From Biomphalaria glabrata (lineage: Eukaryota; Mollusca; Gastropoda; Planorbidae), in assembly GCF_947242115.1 (NCBI RefSeq), contig NC_074715.1:32749086-32813085 (forward strand): 64,000 nt of DNA. The letters are read 5' to 3'. Every line of letters begins with the position of its first letter. The stretch's first letter is position 1. The notes below the pieces were generated by a model. The model was not told the origin of the DNA, did not search any database, and worked only from the letters and a program-made list of their open reading frames with translations. Positions 33,619 through 44,798 of this stretch are shown piece after piece. A program made the translations under genes and the position numbers.

Positions 33619-36600
33619 ATGTTAGGCAATGCCATAAAAAGTGATTTGGAAATCCAAGGGAACTTTGGTGTTATCAAGTCGGTGGAAGAAGAAATGAGCC
33701 GTGGTCTGCAGGCAGCGTCACTAAAACCAGCTCATCCATTTGATGTTCAGAATTTTTTAGTTCTGCACAGTCCTAGAGTTCATGGGTGAGTTGTCTCTCT
33801 TTCTTAAACAATAGTAGACCTAAGAATTAAAATTTAAACAAGCAAAATTTTTAAAAATTCCTTTTTTTTTTTTAAATAAAGCATAACATGGGAAAGAACC
33901 AAATAACCACTGACATATAGGTATATGTCTACTGCAAGGTTTAACTCCCTACTCCTTTTTTTACATGAGCCAATTTTGTTTTTGGATTCATCATTATCAT
34001 CGACTATGTATAATTGTGCAAAATTTAAAAATTCTAGTTTTAAGTGCATTTCAATTGCATTGTTTACTTTTTTTTTTCATACTTATGCCTATGCCTTTTA
34101 ACAAAAAAAACCTTTGGGGGTAAAGACGGCAAAACTATTTGATTGGCTTTTGGTTTTGCCTTAAAGAGATCATTGTATCTCATGTGCCATGAAAGTATAA
34201 CCTTTTTGATCTTTTTTTAGATGTAGACTAACAATAAATAAATTTGTGCGACTGAAAATAGTTGTATTAACTGTTTTTCCTTAAAGCAAATTGCATGCTT
34301 ATAGCATACTCAGTGAGGTATGGTCCAATCACTTTTTTTTTTTTGGGGGGGGGGGGCGGGGGGGGGGGAGGCGGTATCTTGCTGCCTTTTCAAAAACATT
34401 TTTTTTTATTTGCTCCAATCAAACTCTAGCCTCCTTGATGGAAGGCCGACTTGCTAGCTACTGAGCTATCTTATTAGTGCTTATAAAAGTAGGTTTTATA
34501 GTGAACTGTTAGTTTAGAGGTTTTAGATAACGCTTAGGTGTGCCCTACCGTTTCTTCATTTAGCAAAATTAATTTAAATACGAATTATTGATTTACTCAT
34601 TTTCTAATTTTTTAAAATAGATTCATGTTTTTTTCATCTAAGAGAAATAACCTACAATATTCCATCAAGACTGGCATTTGTGGTTAATTGATATAAGCTT
34701 TGTAAAAAATATTAAATAGGTTCAGGGAGATGTTAGAATAAATGGCGTCGAGAATGTGAATAACTTTTTTTTTTTTTTTTTTTACAATAGAATTAATCAA
34801 TAAAAATGCACTCATTTTATCTATCGGTCATTCTTAACACTCTAGAACATTAGAACTCTTCGATGTCGGCTACCCCAAAAAGTGTGTCGTGTCGGCGCCT
34901 TCGACATAACAGTGTCACGGAGGTCACGGTCGTGTCGACCATTGTTCATTGTGTGCCAGGATTTTTCAAATATTTTATTTATTTAAAACGAGTTTTTTTT
35001 TTTTTCAATGTTTTTTATTTAAGTGGTGTAGCAAATGAATCTTTCTGGAGCTTTGGGAAAATAAAATCTAGATATTTATACTATCTTTTCTTTTTCTTTG
35101 CCATTGTGTATTCACTCTATAAAACATTGTGTATTCGCTCTATAAAACATTGTGTATTCGCTCTATAAAACATTGTGTATTCGCTCTATAAAAATCCTCC
35201 TCCCTCAATGACAAGCTAAAAGAGTGCCGATCAAGAGATTTTTTATTACGATCAAATATTTTTTGCCTGTAGAACCAATTTTTTAAGATCTAATGATCCA
35301 TATGCTAATCTGGAGGTCAATTTCTGTTAATTCCTAAAACAAATGCTATGGTTATCGCAGTGAGCAACCCTTGTTTTTTATGTAATAGCCTTACTTTATT
35401 TTTCTTTGATTTCGTGGTGGTGTAGTCAATATAATTAAGTTGATAATTTCATAACAAAAAAAAAATGCGCACATAGAAATATATATTTGGAAATTGGTTT
35501 AGGTAGACTCTGTTAGACTATCGAGTTATATAGATGAATATCTTTACAAGCGGTTGATCTAGCAGCTGTTGGAGGAATAGCAAATTGTCTGCCCTTGTGT
35601 GTGTGTGTCTGAAGATATACTAGGCAAATATCAAGGTATTCATCTGAATCACTCAGTGAGATAAAGAGAGAAACAGCACAACTAAAAGACATGTAAACAG
35701 TGCTGGAATTACCTATAACTTAGAGAGATTGGGAGCCCCCGATTGATCGTCACATTTAGTGTAAATATAACTGATAATTTGTTCAAATCAATTTCGATCA
35801 TTTAAATATTATTTCATTATTTTTTAAGATACAAAAAGAACATGTTAAATATCTCATTTGTTTTACACGAGAATTCCCCCCAAAAAATTCCCCTATGTTT
35901 TTCTGCTACACTCGAGCATGAACCTATGTAGTTCGAGTGATCCTGCAGACGAGACAAAATTTCAGACCTTTTATTTAGATTACAGTGTGTTTGATGGGCC
36001 TTGGTCGTCTTGATGATTCCGGATTAGAACACTGCCCACCTCCACCCCCCACCCGCGCCATCCTGCGGAAGGTTTGTGCTAAGATGTAATTATCTTAAAT
36101 TCTGAAGGAATATCCAAAACATGTAAAACACACATACACACAAATGTTTCTTTTGATTTTTCAAACTCATATCAAAATGTGAACCCTTTTTAGTAAGCCA
36201 TATAAAACAGTAAAATAACGGATCAGATGTCAGATATCTTTCTAAAACAATTCATATAAATGATGACACATAAAGTAGATGACTCAATCTTGGATGATTT
36301 TAAAAAACTGCAGGGTGCTTTATCTCTAATTTCTACTCCAGACAGGTCCCATAATGATCAGATTACAGTCATTCTAAAGTAGGTTTACACAGTCACAGAT
36401 GATGGGCTCCCTATTGATAACGTTCTTAGAGATGGGTAGGGGAGGCCACACAATGGAAAGTATGGCTAAGATGCTGCACAACTACCTTACAAATAAGTGC
36501 AAAATAGAAATGAGTAAATATTGAGGCCAATCATGAGTTAATGCTGCCATAATAGGCCTGTATGTCTGGCTTATCTAATACAAGGGTGCCCAAGAAATAA

Positions 36601-39600
36601 TATTGAAGATTGACAAGTATGCTTATGCTTAATATATTCATTCGTTCTTTGAATCTTGTTGGTAGAGCAGCAGTTGACTGTCTAGATGCAGTATTGTAGA
36701 CCTATTTTAAAATTGTTAAAGAAATTTCTTCCTCTATACATAGATGGGCAGTTCTGATGTCATTTAAGCCTATAACAAGAATTTTTTTTTTGTTATTCTT
36801 TAAAAAAATAAGCACTGGATAGGTCAAGATGGAGAGCGAGCATAAAGGAAAGGTCCCGTATTGCAGATGCCATACACATCAGTAGTAGAAAGAGGGGTGA
36901 AAGTGCAATAGCGCCTGGTGATTACAGATGCCCAACCTGTGACCGCAGCTGCGTATCAAGGATTGGCTTCTTTAGTCACACAAGAAGTTGCAGATGGAAA
37001 TAACTCTCTCTCTCTCGACACGTATATAGTTCGTCCATCATGGTTCGATGATGACCACTTTGTCATCCAGGGGGCTGAGGGCTTTGCACTGGGGTTTTAT
37101 GCCTCCTCATGTGGCTAGTGAGACCTATGTGAGCCCGGAATGTTCCGCCGCACACTGGGCAGGTTATTCCAGCTGGAGCTAGTGTCGTTTGCCTTGCTTT
37201 TCTTTTCTGGCGTTTTTCTTCTGCCAGCGTTGTTCTTTTTTCCTCTTTAACCTATACGCCAGTTTTCACAGCGTGACGCCATGATGCTCTGTCATGTGCC
37301 TCTCTCTCCCAGGTGCCTGGGTCTATGCTGAACGCCTTCAGAGAAGCTTTGAGGGTGTCCCTGAAGCGCTTTCTTTGACAACCTTGCGAGCGCTTTCCTT
37401 CGCTTAGTTGGCCATACAAGAGTCGTTTAGGGATGCGGTGGTCTTCCATTCTGTAGACGTGATCTGCCCATCGCAGCTGGGACTGCATCAGGATTGTGTG
37501 GATGCTTTGCAGACACGCTCTTCGAAGAACTTCTGTATCTGGTATTTTGTCTTGCCATTTGACATTTAGTATTTTTCTCAGACCTGTCATGTGGAAGTGG
37601 TTCAGTTTCTTTGCATGCTTACTGTACACTGTCCATGTTTCTGAGGCATAGAGCGATGTAGGGAGGATGACGGCTCTATAGACCCCTAGCTCTGTGTTTG
37701 TGGTGATACCACGTCTGTTCCAGAGAGTTTTAGACAGTCTGCAATAGGATGCACTGGCCTTGGCGATACGCAGGTCGATTTCACTATTTTTCCATTTCTG
37801 GAGAGTGTGCTGCCAAGATATGTGAATTTGTCCACTGCGTTTATATCCTGACCATTTATAGTGATGCTTGGATCCGAGTAGGCTTTCCCAGGAGCAGGTA
37901 AATATAAGACTTCAGTCTTGTTCGTATTGATGGTAAGGCCAAAGTCTGAGCATGCTCTTGAGAAGTCACTGACGATGCTCTGCAGATCGTTTTCAGAGCA
38001 GGCATTTAGAGCACAGTCGTCAGCAAATAGCAAGTCTCTGATTACTGCTGCATTTGTTTTTGATTTTGCTTTAAGCCGCCTCGGATTGAATAGGCCACCA
38101 TCAAATCTGTATGATATATTTATCCCGTTGTTTTCTCTATTTGTGAATGCATCTGTCAGCATAACGGAGAACATGATACTGAACAGTGTAGGTGCTAGGA
38201 AACAGCCTTGTTTTACCCCGTTTGATACTTCGAAGGGCTCTAATGGTTCTCCACTTTCTTGGACACGAGCCTTCATGCCATCATGAAATAGTCTCACCAT
38301 GGTTATGAATTTTTGTGGACAGCCATACTTTGACATGATCTTCCAGAGTCCTTCTCTGCTAACAGTGTCGAATGCCTTTGTTAAGTCGACATATATTGAG
38401 AACAGGTCAGCATTTTGTTCTTGGCATTTTTCCTGGAGCTGCCTTGCTGCAAAGATCATGTCAATGGTTCCACGCTCTTTTCTGAAGCCGCACTGGCTTT
38501 CTGGTAGTAGACCATATTCTATGTGTTGCATGAGACGATTTAGTAGGATGCGTGCAAGGATTTTCCCAGCAATAGAGAGAAGAGATTTTCCTCTGTGGTT
38601 GTCGCAGATCTGGCGGTTTCCTTTTCGCTTGTATAAATGAACAATTGTGGCATCTTTAAAGTCTTGTGGTATTGACTCTTTTTCCCACATAATTAAGAAG
38701 AGCTTATGAAGTCTTTCAATCAGGGCTAATCCACCTTTTTTGTAGACCTCTGCGGGAATGGAGTCAGCTCCTGGGGCTTTTTCGCTTGCGAGCTGTTGAA
38801 TGGCAAGATCGGTTTCCTTTAGCGTAGGGGGGTCATCCATTTTTCATTTATTGGTACTTACTGTAGCCTGTCTATGGCCGCTTCATTTATGATGGAAGGT
38901 GTATTGAGAACCTTTTTGAAGTGCTCTGCCCAACGTTTTAGGATTTCTTCCTTATCTGTCAATAGGATTGTCCCATCAGCATTTAATAGAGGTGATGAGC
39001 CTGACTTTGTGGGTCCATAGATATCGTTTATGGCATGGTAGAAGTTCTTCATATCGTGCTTGTCAGCAAATTCCTGTATTGTTTCCACTTTCTTGCTAAG
39101 CCAGGTATCTTGCATTTGGCGTAACTGTTTTTGCACATTTTTGCGGATGTTAGTAAATGCATCTTTAGTGGACTGGGAGTTTGGGTTGTTCAGATACAAT
39201 TTGTGGAGCTTGTGCTTTTCGTCTAATAGTTTTCTGATCTCAGTATTGTTTTCATCAAACCAGTCCTGATGCTTTCTCTCCATAGGACCGAGTATGTTTA
39301 ATGCTGTGCTATAGATAGCTTCTTTGAAGCATTCCCAGCTTTTATCTACATTTGATTCAGTTGGAAGGGTGGACTTGAGGCAGTTCTCTATCGCATCTGC
39401 AAGCGACTTTTCAGTTTTGTCATCTGCTAAGCTGGCCGTGTTTAGCCTTTTTAGGGGTTTAGATTTTTTGCGGACGTCTCTTTGGTTGAATACGGATGTT
39501 TAGTTTTGTGATGATGAGGGGGTGGTCTGTTCCACATTCTGCACCACAGCAAGATTTGGTGACACGAATGTCCTGACGACACGTAAAATGCCACCGAATG

Positions 39601-40510
39601 TTAGATATATTTTCTTTAAATTCACAGAACACAATATGAAACAACTTCTTACCAAAGCATGTAGGCCTACATTAAGACAGTGACAATTAAACAAATTCCA
39701 CACATTGAACAGGACTGAATTATTTAATTATTAAATTAATAGCGAATAGAAATATTATTCCAAGAAATGCATATTATTAAAAACTAATTTAAATCAACTT
39801 TTCACACATTGCCTAAAGCAGTTCTAGTCATTCAATGCTTATGCGAAGTAGGAGATCAAGAATTCATTTCGTTCTTTGCATGACGTTTTTAGGCATACTA
39901 TAGAATGCCGAATTTCGCACTTTGACGGTAACATAAACAAATTAATTAATATATGTATATTTATATATACCCTAACATGTACCAAATAATCACATGAATT
40001 TACATCTCTAACATGTACATACATTTCAGGAGTGCCGAACTGTTGCTTCAATACGAATCAGCGTGTCGTCAACAATGGCATTATTTATATGAAAGTAAGA
40101 ATACATGGGACTCATTCTGGAGCAAATCTGCAAGCCCCAAAACAGACATCAGCCCATGTGAAACGCGGCGCATCAATAAAGGCTATTACTGGAGGCCACC
40201 ACAAAACCTGAAGCCTGTAAATTATAACACTTCCCCTCACAGGGTGTGCATTCTACATCCTCGACACACAAGACATACCAGCGACAGTTCATCGGAGGAT
40301 GACTCAGTCAAAACTAGACCTCTTAAATCTGAAATCTTAAGTCTGAAACCATCTACTATTGGTCATACACAAGCCAATGTCAAGCCACCAATTCGACTTC
40401 CACCAATTGAGGAGTTAGACCGTTACGAGACAGACTACGAGCCGATAGAATACATCGCAAAGAGAAACAAGCTCAACATCAATAATTATCTTGTCGACTC
40501 TACTGATTAG
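33619..40510 (+). CDS. Uncharacterised 215-residue protein, 2 exons; faint POMP/UMP1-like segment
   Basis: Exon 1 33619-33785 ends HSPRVHG with donor GG|GTGAGT. Exon 2 40030-40510 follows acceptor TTTCAG and begins completing that Gly, then SAELLLQYESACRQQW. Phases match (2+1), giving 215 residues with stop TAG at 40508. Residues 17-75 (HPF at about 40-42; AELLLQYESACRQ at about 58-70) show a weak resemblance to the HPL..LR..G.(H/F)APLK..ME.KAVRQVQ region of proteasome maturation protein. The rest differs: a tail with WRPPQNLKPV, a Ser/Asp-rich patch, PPIRLPPIEELDRY and a tyrosine/acidic end, lacking the usual POMP C terminus. I do not recognise it as a named family. The 6.2-kb intron holds LINE-B and antisense LINE-A insertions and a SINE. 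An AATAAA at 41001 may be its poly(A) signal. Confidence 0.75.
33786..36003. other. Intron of the 33619-40510 gene, repeats only
   Basis: Contains a G-rich run (34346-34368), T runs, a possible decayed AT-rich dispersed repeat near 34570-34650 and a 23-bp tandem repeat (four units of CATTGTGTATTCGCTCTATA plus AAA) at 35102-35193. A 101-codon frame at 34863-35168 is judged non-coding. Confidence 0.55.
36004..36128 (+). mobile_element. tRNA-derived SINE, family 2 (copy 2), decayed
   Basis: Retains TTGGTCGTCTTGATGATTCC in place of the head, CATCCTGCGGAAGGTTTG, ATTATCTTAAATTCTGAAGG and ATCCAAAACATGTAAAACA in family order. Inside the intron of the 33619-40510 gene. Confidence 0.68.
36815..37010 (+). 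mobile_element. LINE-B 3' fragment
   Basis: The plus-strand frame carries [36 protein letters not shown] and the finger's H-x4-C end, matching 60945-61145 nearly word for word and the minus copy at 7815-8430. Truncated at both sides. Its 3' end abuts the 3' end of LINE-A (37018), giving a tail-to-tail pair. Confidence 0.82.
37018..39610 (-). mobile_element. LINE-A, long 5'-truncated copy (endonuclease end, reverse transcriptase, C2H2 finger)
   Basis: Minus strand, in order: end of an APE-type endonuclease (AECGTDHPLIITKLNIRI, 39645-39480), a connector (39283-38858), reverse transcriptase with NGVKQGCFLAPTLFSIMFS and FADDCAL (38840-37800), the post-RT block (KILNVKWQDKIPDTEVLRRA, RWADHVYRMEDHRIP) and a terminal finger continuing to about 37020. 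At least two frame breaks separate the main frames (around 38850 and 37690), so it cannot make the full protein. The 5' end is lost inside the endonuclease near 39610. The 3' end is GGACGAACTATATACG. It lies antisense in the intron of the 33619-40510 gene. The C2H2-tailed, endonuclease-bearing layout is seen in several invertebrate non-LTR lineages; I leave the clade open. Confidence 0.92.
39611..40029. other. Remaining intron before exon 2 of the 33619-40510 gene
   Basis: AT-rich intron sequence ending in the acceptor ACATTTCAG at 40021-40029. No further feature. Confidence 0.5.
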
Positions 40511-40690
40511 CTTGTCGAGTAAACTGATTGCTTGTGGAGTTATTGATTAGCTTGTGGAATCAACTAATTGCTTGCCGTGTCAACTCATTAGCTTATCGAG
40601 TCAACTGATTGTTATGTTCAGTCAACTGATTGCTTGTGGAGTCTACTTATTAGGTTGCTAAGTCAACTGATTGCTTTTGGAGTCTATGCT
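40495..40690. repeat. Degenerate tandem repeat spanning the stop codon and 3' UTR
   Basis: About nine imperfect units of roughly 20-22 bp based on ACTGATTGCTTGTGGAGTC and GATTAGCTTGTCGAGT begin in the last codons of exon 2 (the TCTACTGATTAG end belongs to the first unit) and continue for about 180 bp. The unit itself supplies TAG/TGA stops. Confidence 0.8.
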
Positions 40691-41671
40691 TATGGAGCAC
40701 ACACAACCTTCCTACCTAGAAAATTCACGTAGGTCTATATTTTATCATGTCTATCCTGTACAACGGTGTAAGGCTTACATGGTCATACCAACAATCTCTA
40801 GTCGGCTTAATTGTTTTAGAAGTGTCCACTAAGATCAAACTTCACTTGAGTGAGAAGTAACTTTTTCTAGCAATCCTTGTGTTCTTATATTTCACTCATC
40901 ATTCATTGTCTACAATATAATTTTTTGTGAAGGATTGTTATAACAGGCCCGGATTTAGGGGTGTGAAAAGTGCACGATCGAATATGAAACATCGATATTG
41001 AATAAAGGGCCTTGCAAAAATAGATCTACAGCGTTGCATGAGTAAAAATTGAGAAACCAAGATTGCGTAGCTCTTTTTTAAGTTCTATATTCATTTGTTT
41101 GACGAAGTGGAAGGGGAGGTATCCTTTATTTGATGTGCTAGGGTCCAAACGCAAACCACAATCCGCTAAGTTAAAAAAAAAACGGCAATTGCACTTATTA
41201 AAACAAAGTATCTGTGCTTAACGCTGTCTGCTTTAGTAATGCAGCTCAAAATGCAAAAATCCTTATGCGCCAGGCCCCGCTATCACCAATTTGTACAAGG
41301 CCCCAACATTCCAAAGTCCATATTATTTATGTGAAGTTACATACGGCTTATAAAAAAAATCCAAACTTCTTGTAATGATATATATTTGTAACTTTTCAAA
41401 TCCATGAAAACCTCAGATCATCACAAATGCTATTGTGTTTAATTTCTGCTCTAGTATTCAGTCCACTCCTCTGAAAATGTCTCCTAATAGGCGATGTTAT
41501 GAATTCTTTTTAATATTCATTTTTTTAAAATAATTTTTAACGCTTTCTTGATTTCTATTGAGGGATCTTAGATGATGCTTGTTATAGACAAATTCCAGTT
41601 AGACTAGATTCCCATTTTTGTAACGAATTGTTTTAATTTAAGCCTTTAACTGTCAAGTTGTGTATTATTTT
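40691..41671. other. 3' flank, no further gene seen
   Basis: Includes a possible AATAAA poly(A) signal at 41001-41006 for the upstream gene. No other exon, RNA gene or transposon end was recognised. Confidence 0.45.
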
Positions 41672-41673
41672 CT

Positions 41674-41726
<53 letters not shown>
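41672..41726. repeat. Microsatellite (TC)n-(AT)n
   Basis: A TC run followed directly by an AT run of about 36 bp. The LTR at 41727 is inserted at or beside the right edge of the AT run. Confidence 0.95.
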
Positions 41727-41730
<4 letters not shown>

Positions 41731-42228
41731 ACGATCTCTCCTAATCAGGCCTTCTGTAAACACTGCTAAACACACAACACACCAAGAACTTGACAACAAG
41801 AGCTCCAAATAATCTGGTACTTTAATAATGGTCAAATAGATAACAGCCAATGCTAGACAATTGGAACACATCAACAACTAAAAATGCTACACTATAACTA
41901 TACATTTACATCACCGTACTAAACTCTACTGTCACTATCTCTTCCTGGACTCGTACATAACACTTGAGGACTCCGCCAAGACCGAATTCATGGCCGACTC
42001 TCCTCGCTATCCTGTGTTGAACTGCACTGCCTTGCACACTCTGTGTCTCTGCTCCACGCAGGCTTATCATCAGATGATCATAACACGGGTCGCATTCACG
42101 TGCAACGTTCATACCAGTACTGTCCCTTGCCCTTCGACATAGCACACTAAACTGTCTTTCTGGCCTGTGTCACATAAGTCAGCTGATCACACAGTTAACC
42201 CTATTGCGTCGCCAAAAGGGTTACAACA
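41727..42228 (-). mobile_element. Solo LTR fossil (Ty3/Gypsy-like), about 502 bp
   Basis: The segment begins TGTTACGATC and ends GGTTACAACA, so it has the TG..CA ends of a retroviral-type LTR. Read on the minus strand it runs from TGTTGTAACCC to ATCGTAACA, has an ATTAAA poly(A)-like signal in its second half, and then a GT-rich tail before the end. The flanks share ATAT (4 bp), a weak sign because the left flank is an AT run. No internal coding region lies on either side, so it looks like the product of LTR-LTR recombination. Family placement rests on LTR ends only. Confidence 0.68.
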
Positions 42229-44798
42229 ATATTATCATTATTTTCAAACTTTTGATCAATTTAAATAAGAAAAAAAAAAGTTAAGGGCGTAAAACTGTCT
42301 ATTAAGAGCCTGCTTCAATCAAATTATATCTGACTAAAATCTATGCATCATTTATGAAAATGTCAAATTCATTGTGAAATATATCTGAGTTATCTGAATG
42401 TAGCCATCTGTTTTCTATTGTGTGTGATTTTATAGAAATCAAAATCTTAGGTTTCGTTTGTTAATACTTTTAAGAATGTATGAGTAGTTTTTGTTTTTTT
42501 TTCAAAGCTTATAGATTTCAACTACAGTAAATTAAGCTATTTATATGCGTCTTTTTTTTATAATTTTTTCTAGTTTGGTCTGAACATTAATAATTATTAT
42601 AGTCCCGGTGATATATGAGTGTTATGTGCTCGTCGCTAGGGTAACCTTGAGGAAAGTAGAGCGAATGTTTTTGATTGCATAGGCTGAAGAGTTTCTGATG
42701 AAACTACGAGGTGGTCTGGCGTAATTCAAATGGAATAAAAATGGTCTGGTAAAAAAAAAAAAAAAGTGGATGAAACAGACGTGAGACAGTAAAGACATGT
42801 GTTTGGAGTGAGTTTAATTGTATTAAACTATCATTTTAGTTGTGTTACTACTAAATTTATTTTCAAGCTGAATTTGTTACCAGTGTATTGTTAATAAAAG
42901 TTACATTAAGAAGTTTGTTTTTTGAAGTAACGTCTGTATTATATAAGATAATAAGATAAAAATTCTATATTAAAAATTTAAACGCATACATCGGTCTAGT
43001 TGCACTAGCTATTTGAAGCTACTAACCAACGAATGAGCAACAAGTGAAGTAACTGGCATAAGATACAGTGCGATGTTACACCACCTGTTCCCTAAGGTTA
43101 TGCACACTTAGAGAAAGCATGAATATTTTTGGAGCTACCATCGGGATAATGGCGCAGATTTCCCACTGGAATTCTTTGGTGCAGTGGATGACCAGTGTGC
43201 TCTACATGTCACACAGTGCCCCCATCGATCCAAGGCAATGGTAGTCCTATTCGGCGACTTGGACGCCACAACTAGAGCCCATAGTTTCACCAGATATTAG
43301 TTCTGGCTAACCCTCACCTTGTTTAGCCCATCATTCTAGACGGTTTGCCTGGGTGTGACCTTTTGCCACAGGTGAGAGCTGAGCTCTGAGTGGAGACCAA
43401 GGTCAATGAGCTGCTCAAGGAGCCTGACTGCCCAGTTAGAGGTGGTACTCCTTCTACAGAGCCCCATACACTAGAGTGCCCAAGATGCCACTGATTTAAG
43501 GTATAAAGCTTTTGAAAAAGCTTATAGTTTTCTATCAACTCTGTCAGTCTGTCATGTATGTATCAAGCAAAAATTTATCTCCAAGTAAAATTAGGAAAAA
43601 GATGTTTATACAATAAATAAACAAGAAAGTCATGTAACAAATCTTTCTTAAAAAACTAATACAACAATTTATGAGTTGCTATAAAACTCTTTAATGACCA
43701 AACAGGTTTGAAAATATGCTGTATAAATCTCATTTTCTAAGTAAATGTTCTATGAAATACTTTTTTTTAAAAAAGGTTTAAGTTGTTTATACAGAAGGAA
43801 AAATAAAATTCAATGTTATCACATATTTAAAAAATATTAACCTGAAAATCATAAATTGCAAACTTAAAGCTACTTTATTGTAATATAGTAAAAAAAAAAT
43901 TGAAATTCTGAAAAATCAATAAAAATAAAACTTGTATGCATAATAAGTGCAAAGTAGTCTATTGATACTCCCATTTTAGATTGGTTTGGAAACCCTTAAT
44001 GTCTTAGTGTGTGACAGGGAAAAAGAAAACAATTTGCCACTGTACACCTTATTACCCAACCCATACTGTTGGGTTAATTTAGAAATTATACACAAATGTT
44101 ATATATTCCTGCACTGTATATTTCAACTGAGAAGCATACTTTTAATTTTATTATATGATGAGAAACACAAAATTATCTAATTGCAATGTTCAATATAAAA
44201 AAATTACTTTCTTTTATACAAATTGTAATTACAGATTCAAGTGAAAAAAACAAAACCCTGAAGTTTTGTTTCTTCATAGAGATATACACAAAAACAAATC
44301 ATATCAAATGTCATAATAAACCATATAGCATAAAGTATCTATTGCTAATCGAAGTTGCACACACAGACTAGCACTTCACATATATTTTAAAAAATAAATT
44401 ATTGTAATAACAGATGACATCATTTGTACAATCACTGCTCATTCTCATTCATCAACATAAACAGGCACCTTATTTAAGTATTTAAAGTATTTAAATAGTT
44501 TCTATTTACATATATATTTATATAAATAAAGAACTGGATTGGAAATAAAAATTGTAACCAAAGAAATGTAAACTGCGATGAAGACCCAGTTGGCTGCTAG
44601 TATTTAATGGTCTGTGAATGATCAAGTTTTAAAACCAAACCCACTAAAGAAGTAGTAAAATATTGGGCTAAGGAATTAGATACCAGTAATCATTTAGTAT
44701 ATATAGTTGTGAGATATGCTATAGATAAAACAGCTGATTAAAAATACTGCAAATGAAAAATAAACTATATATAACCACCCTGTATATTTTTAAACTAC
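42229..44798. other. Intergenic 2.6 kb between solo LTR and SARAF, no gene established
   Basis: Mostly AT-rich. A 430-bp island at 43080-43510 has higher GC and a 71-codon minus frame (43323-43538) without recognised domains; it looks like a relic of unknown origin. A 34-nt stretch at about 42917 is identical to one at about 28871. Short frames at 43986-44371 are AT-driven. The left part of this interval is 3' flank of SARAF. Confidence 0.45.

Noticed and set aside
34863-35168. 101-codon plus frame in the intron of the POMP-like gene
   Set aside because: Phenylalanine-rich from T runs, and it ends in a 23-bp tandem repeat.
37918-38640. Plus-strand open frames over LINE-A
   Set aside because: Shadows of the minus-strand reverse-transcriptase frame, which carries the RT motifs.
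43323-43538. 71-codon minus frame in a GC-richer island
   Set aside because: No domain, no exon borders. A plus-strand FGDLDA-like word suggested an endonuclease fragment, but no flanking motif supports it.
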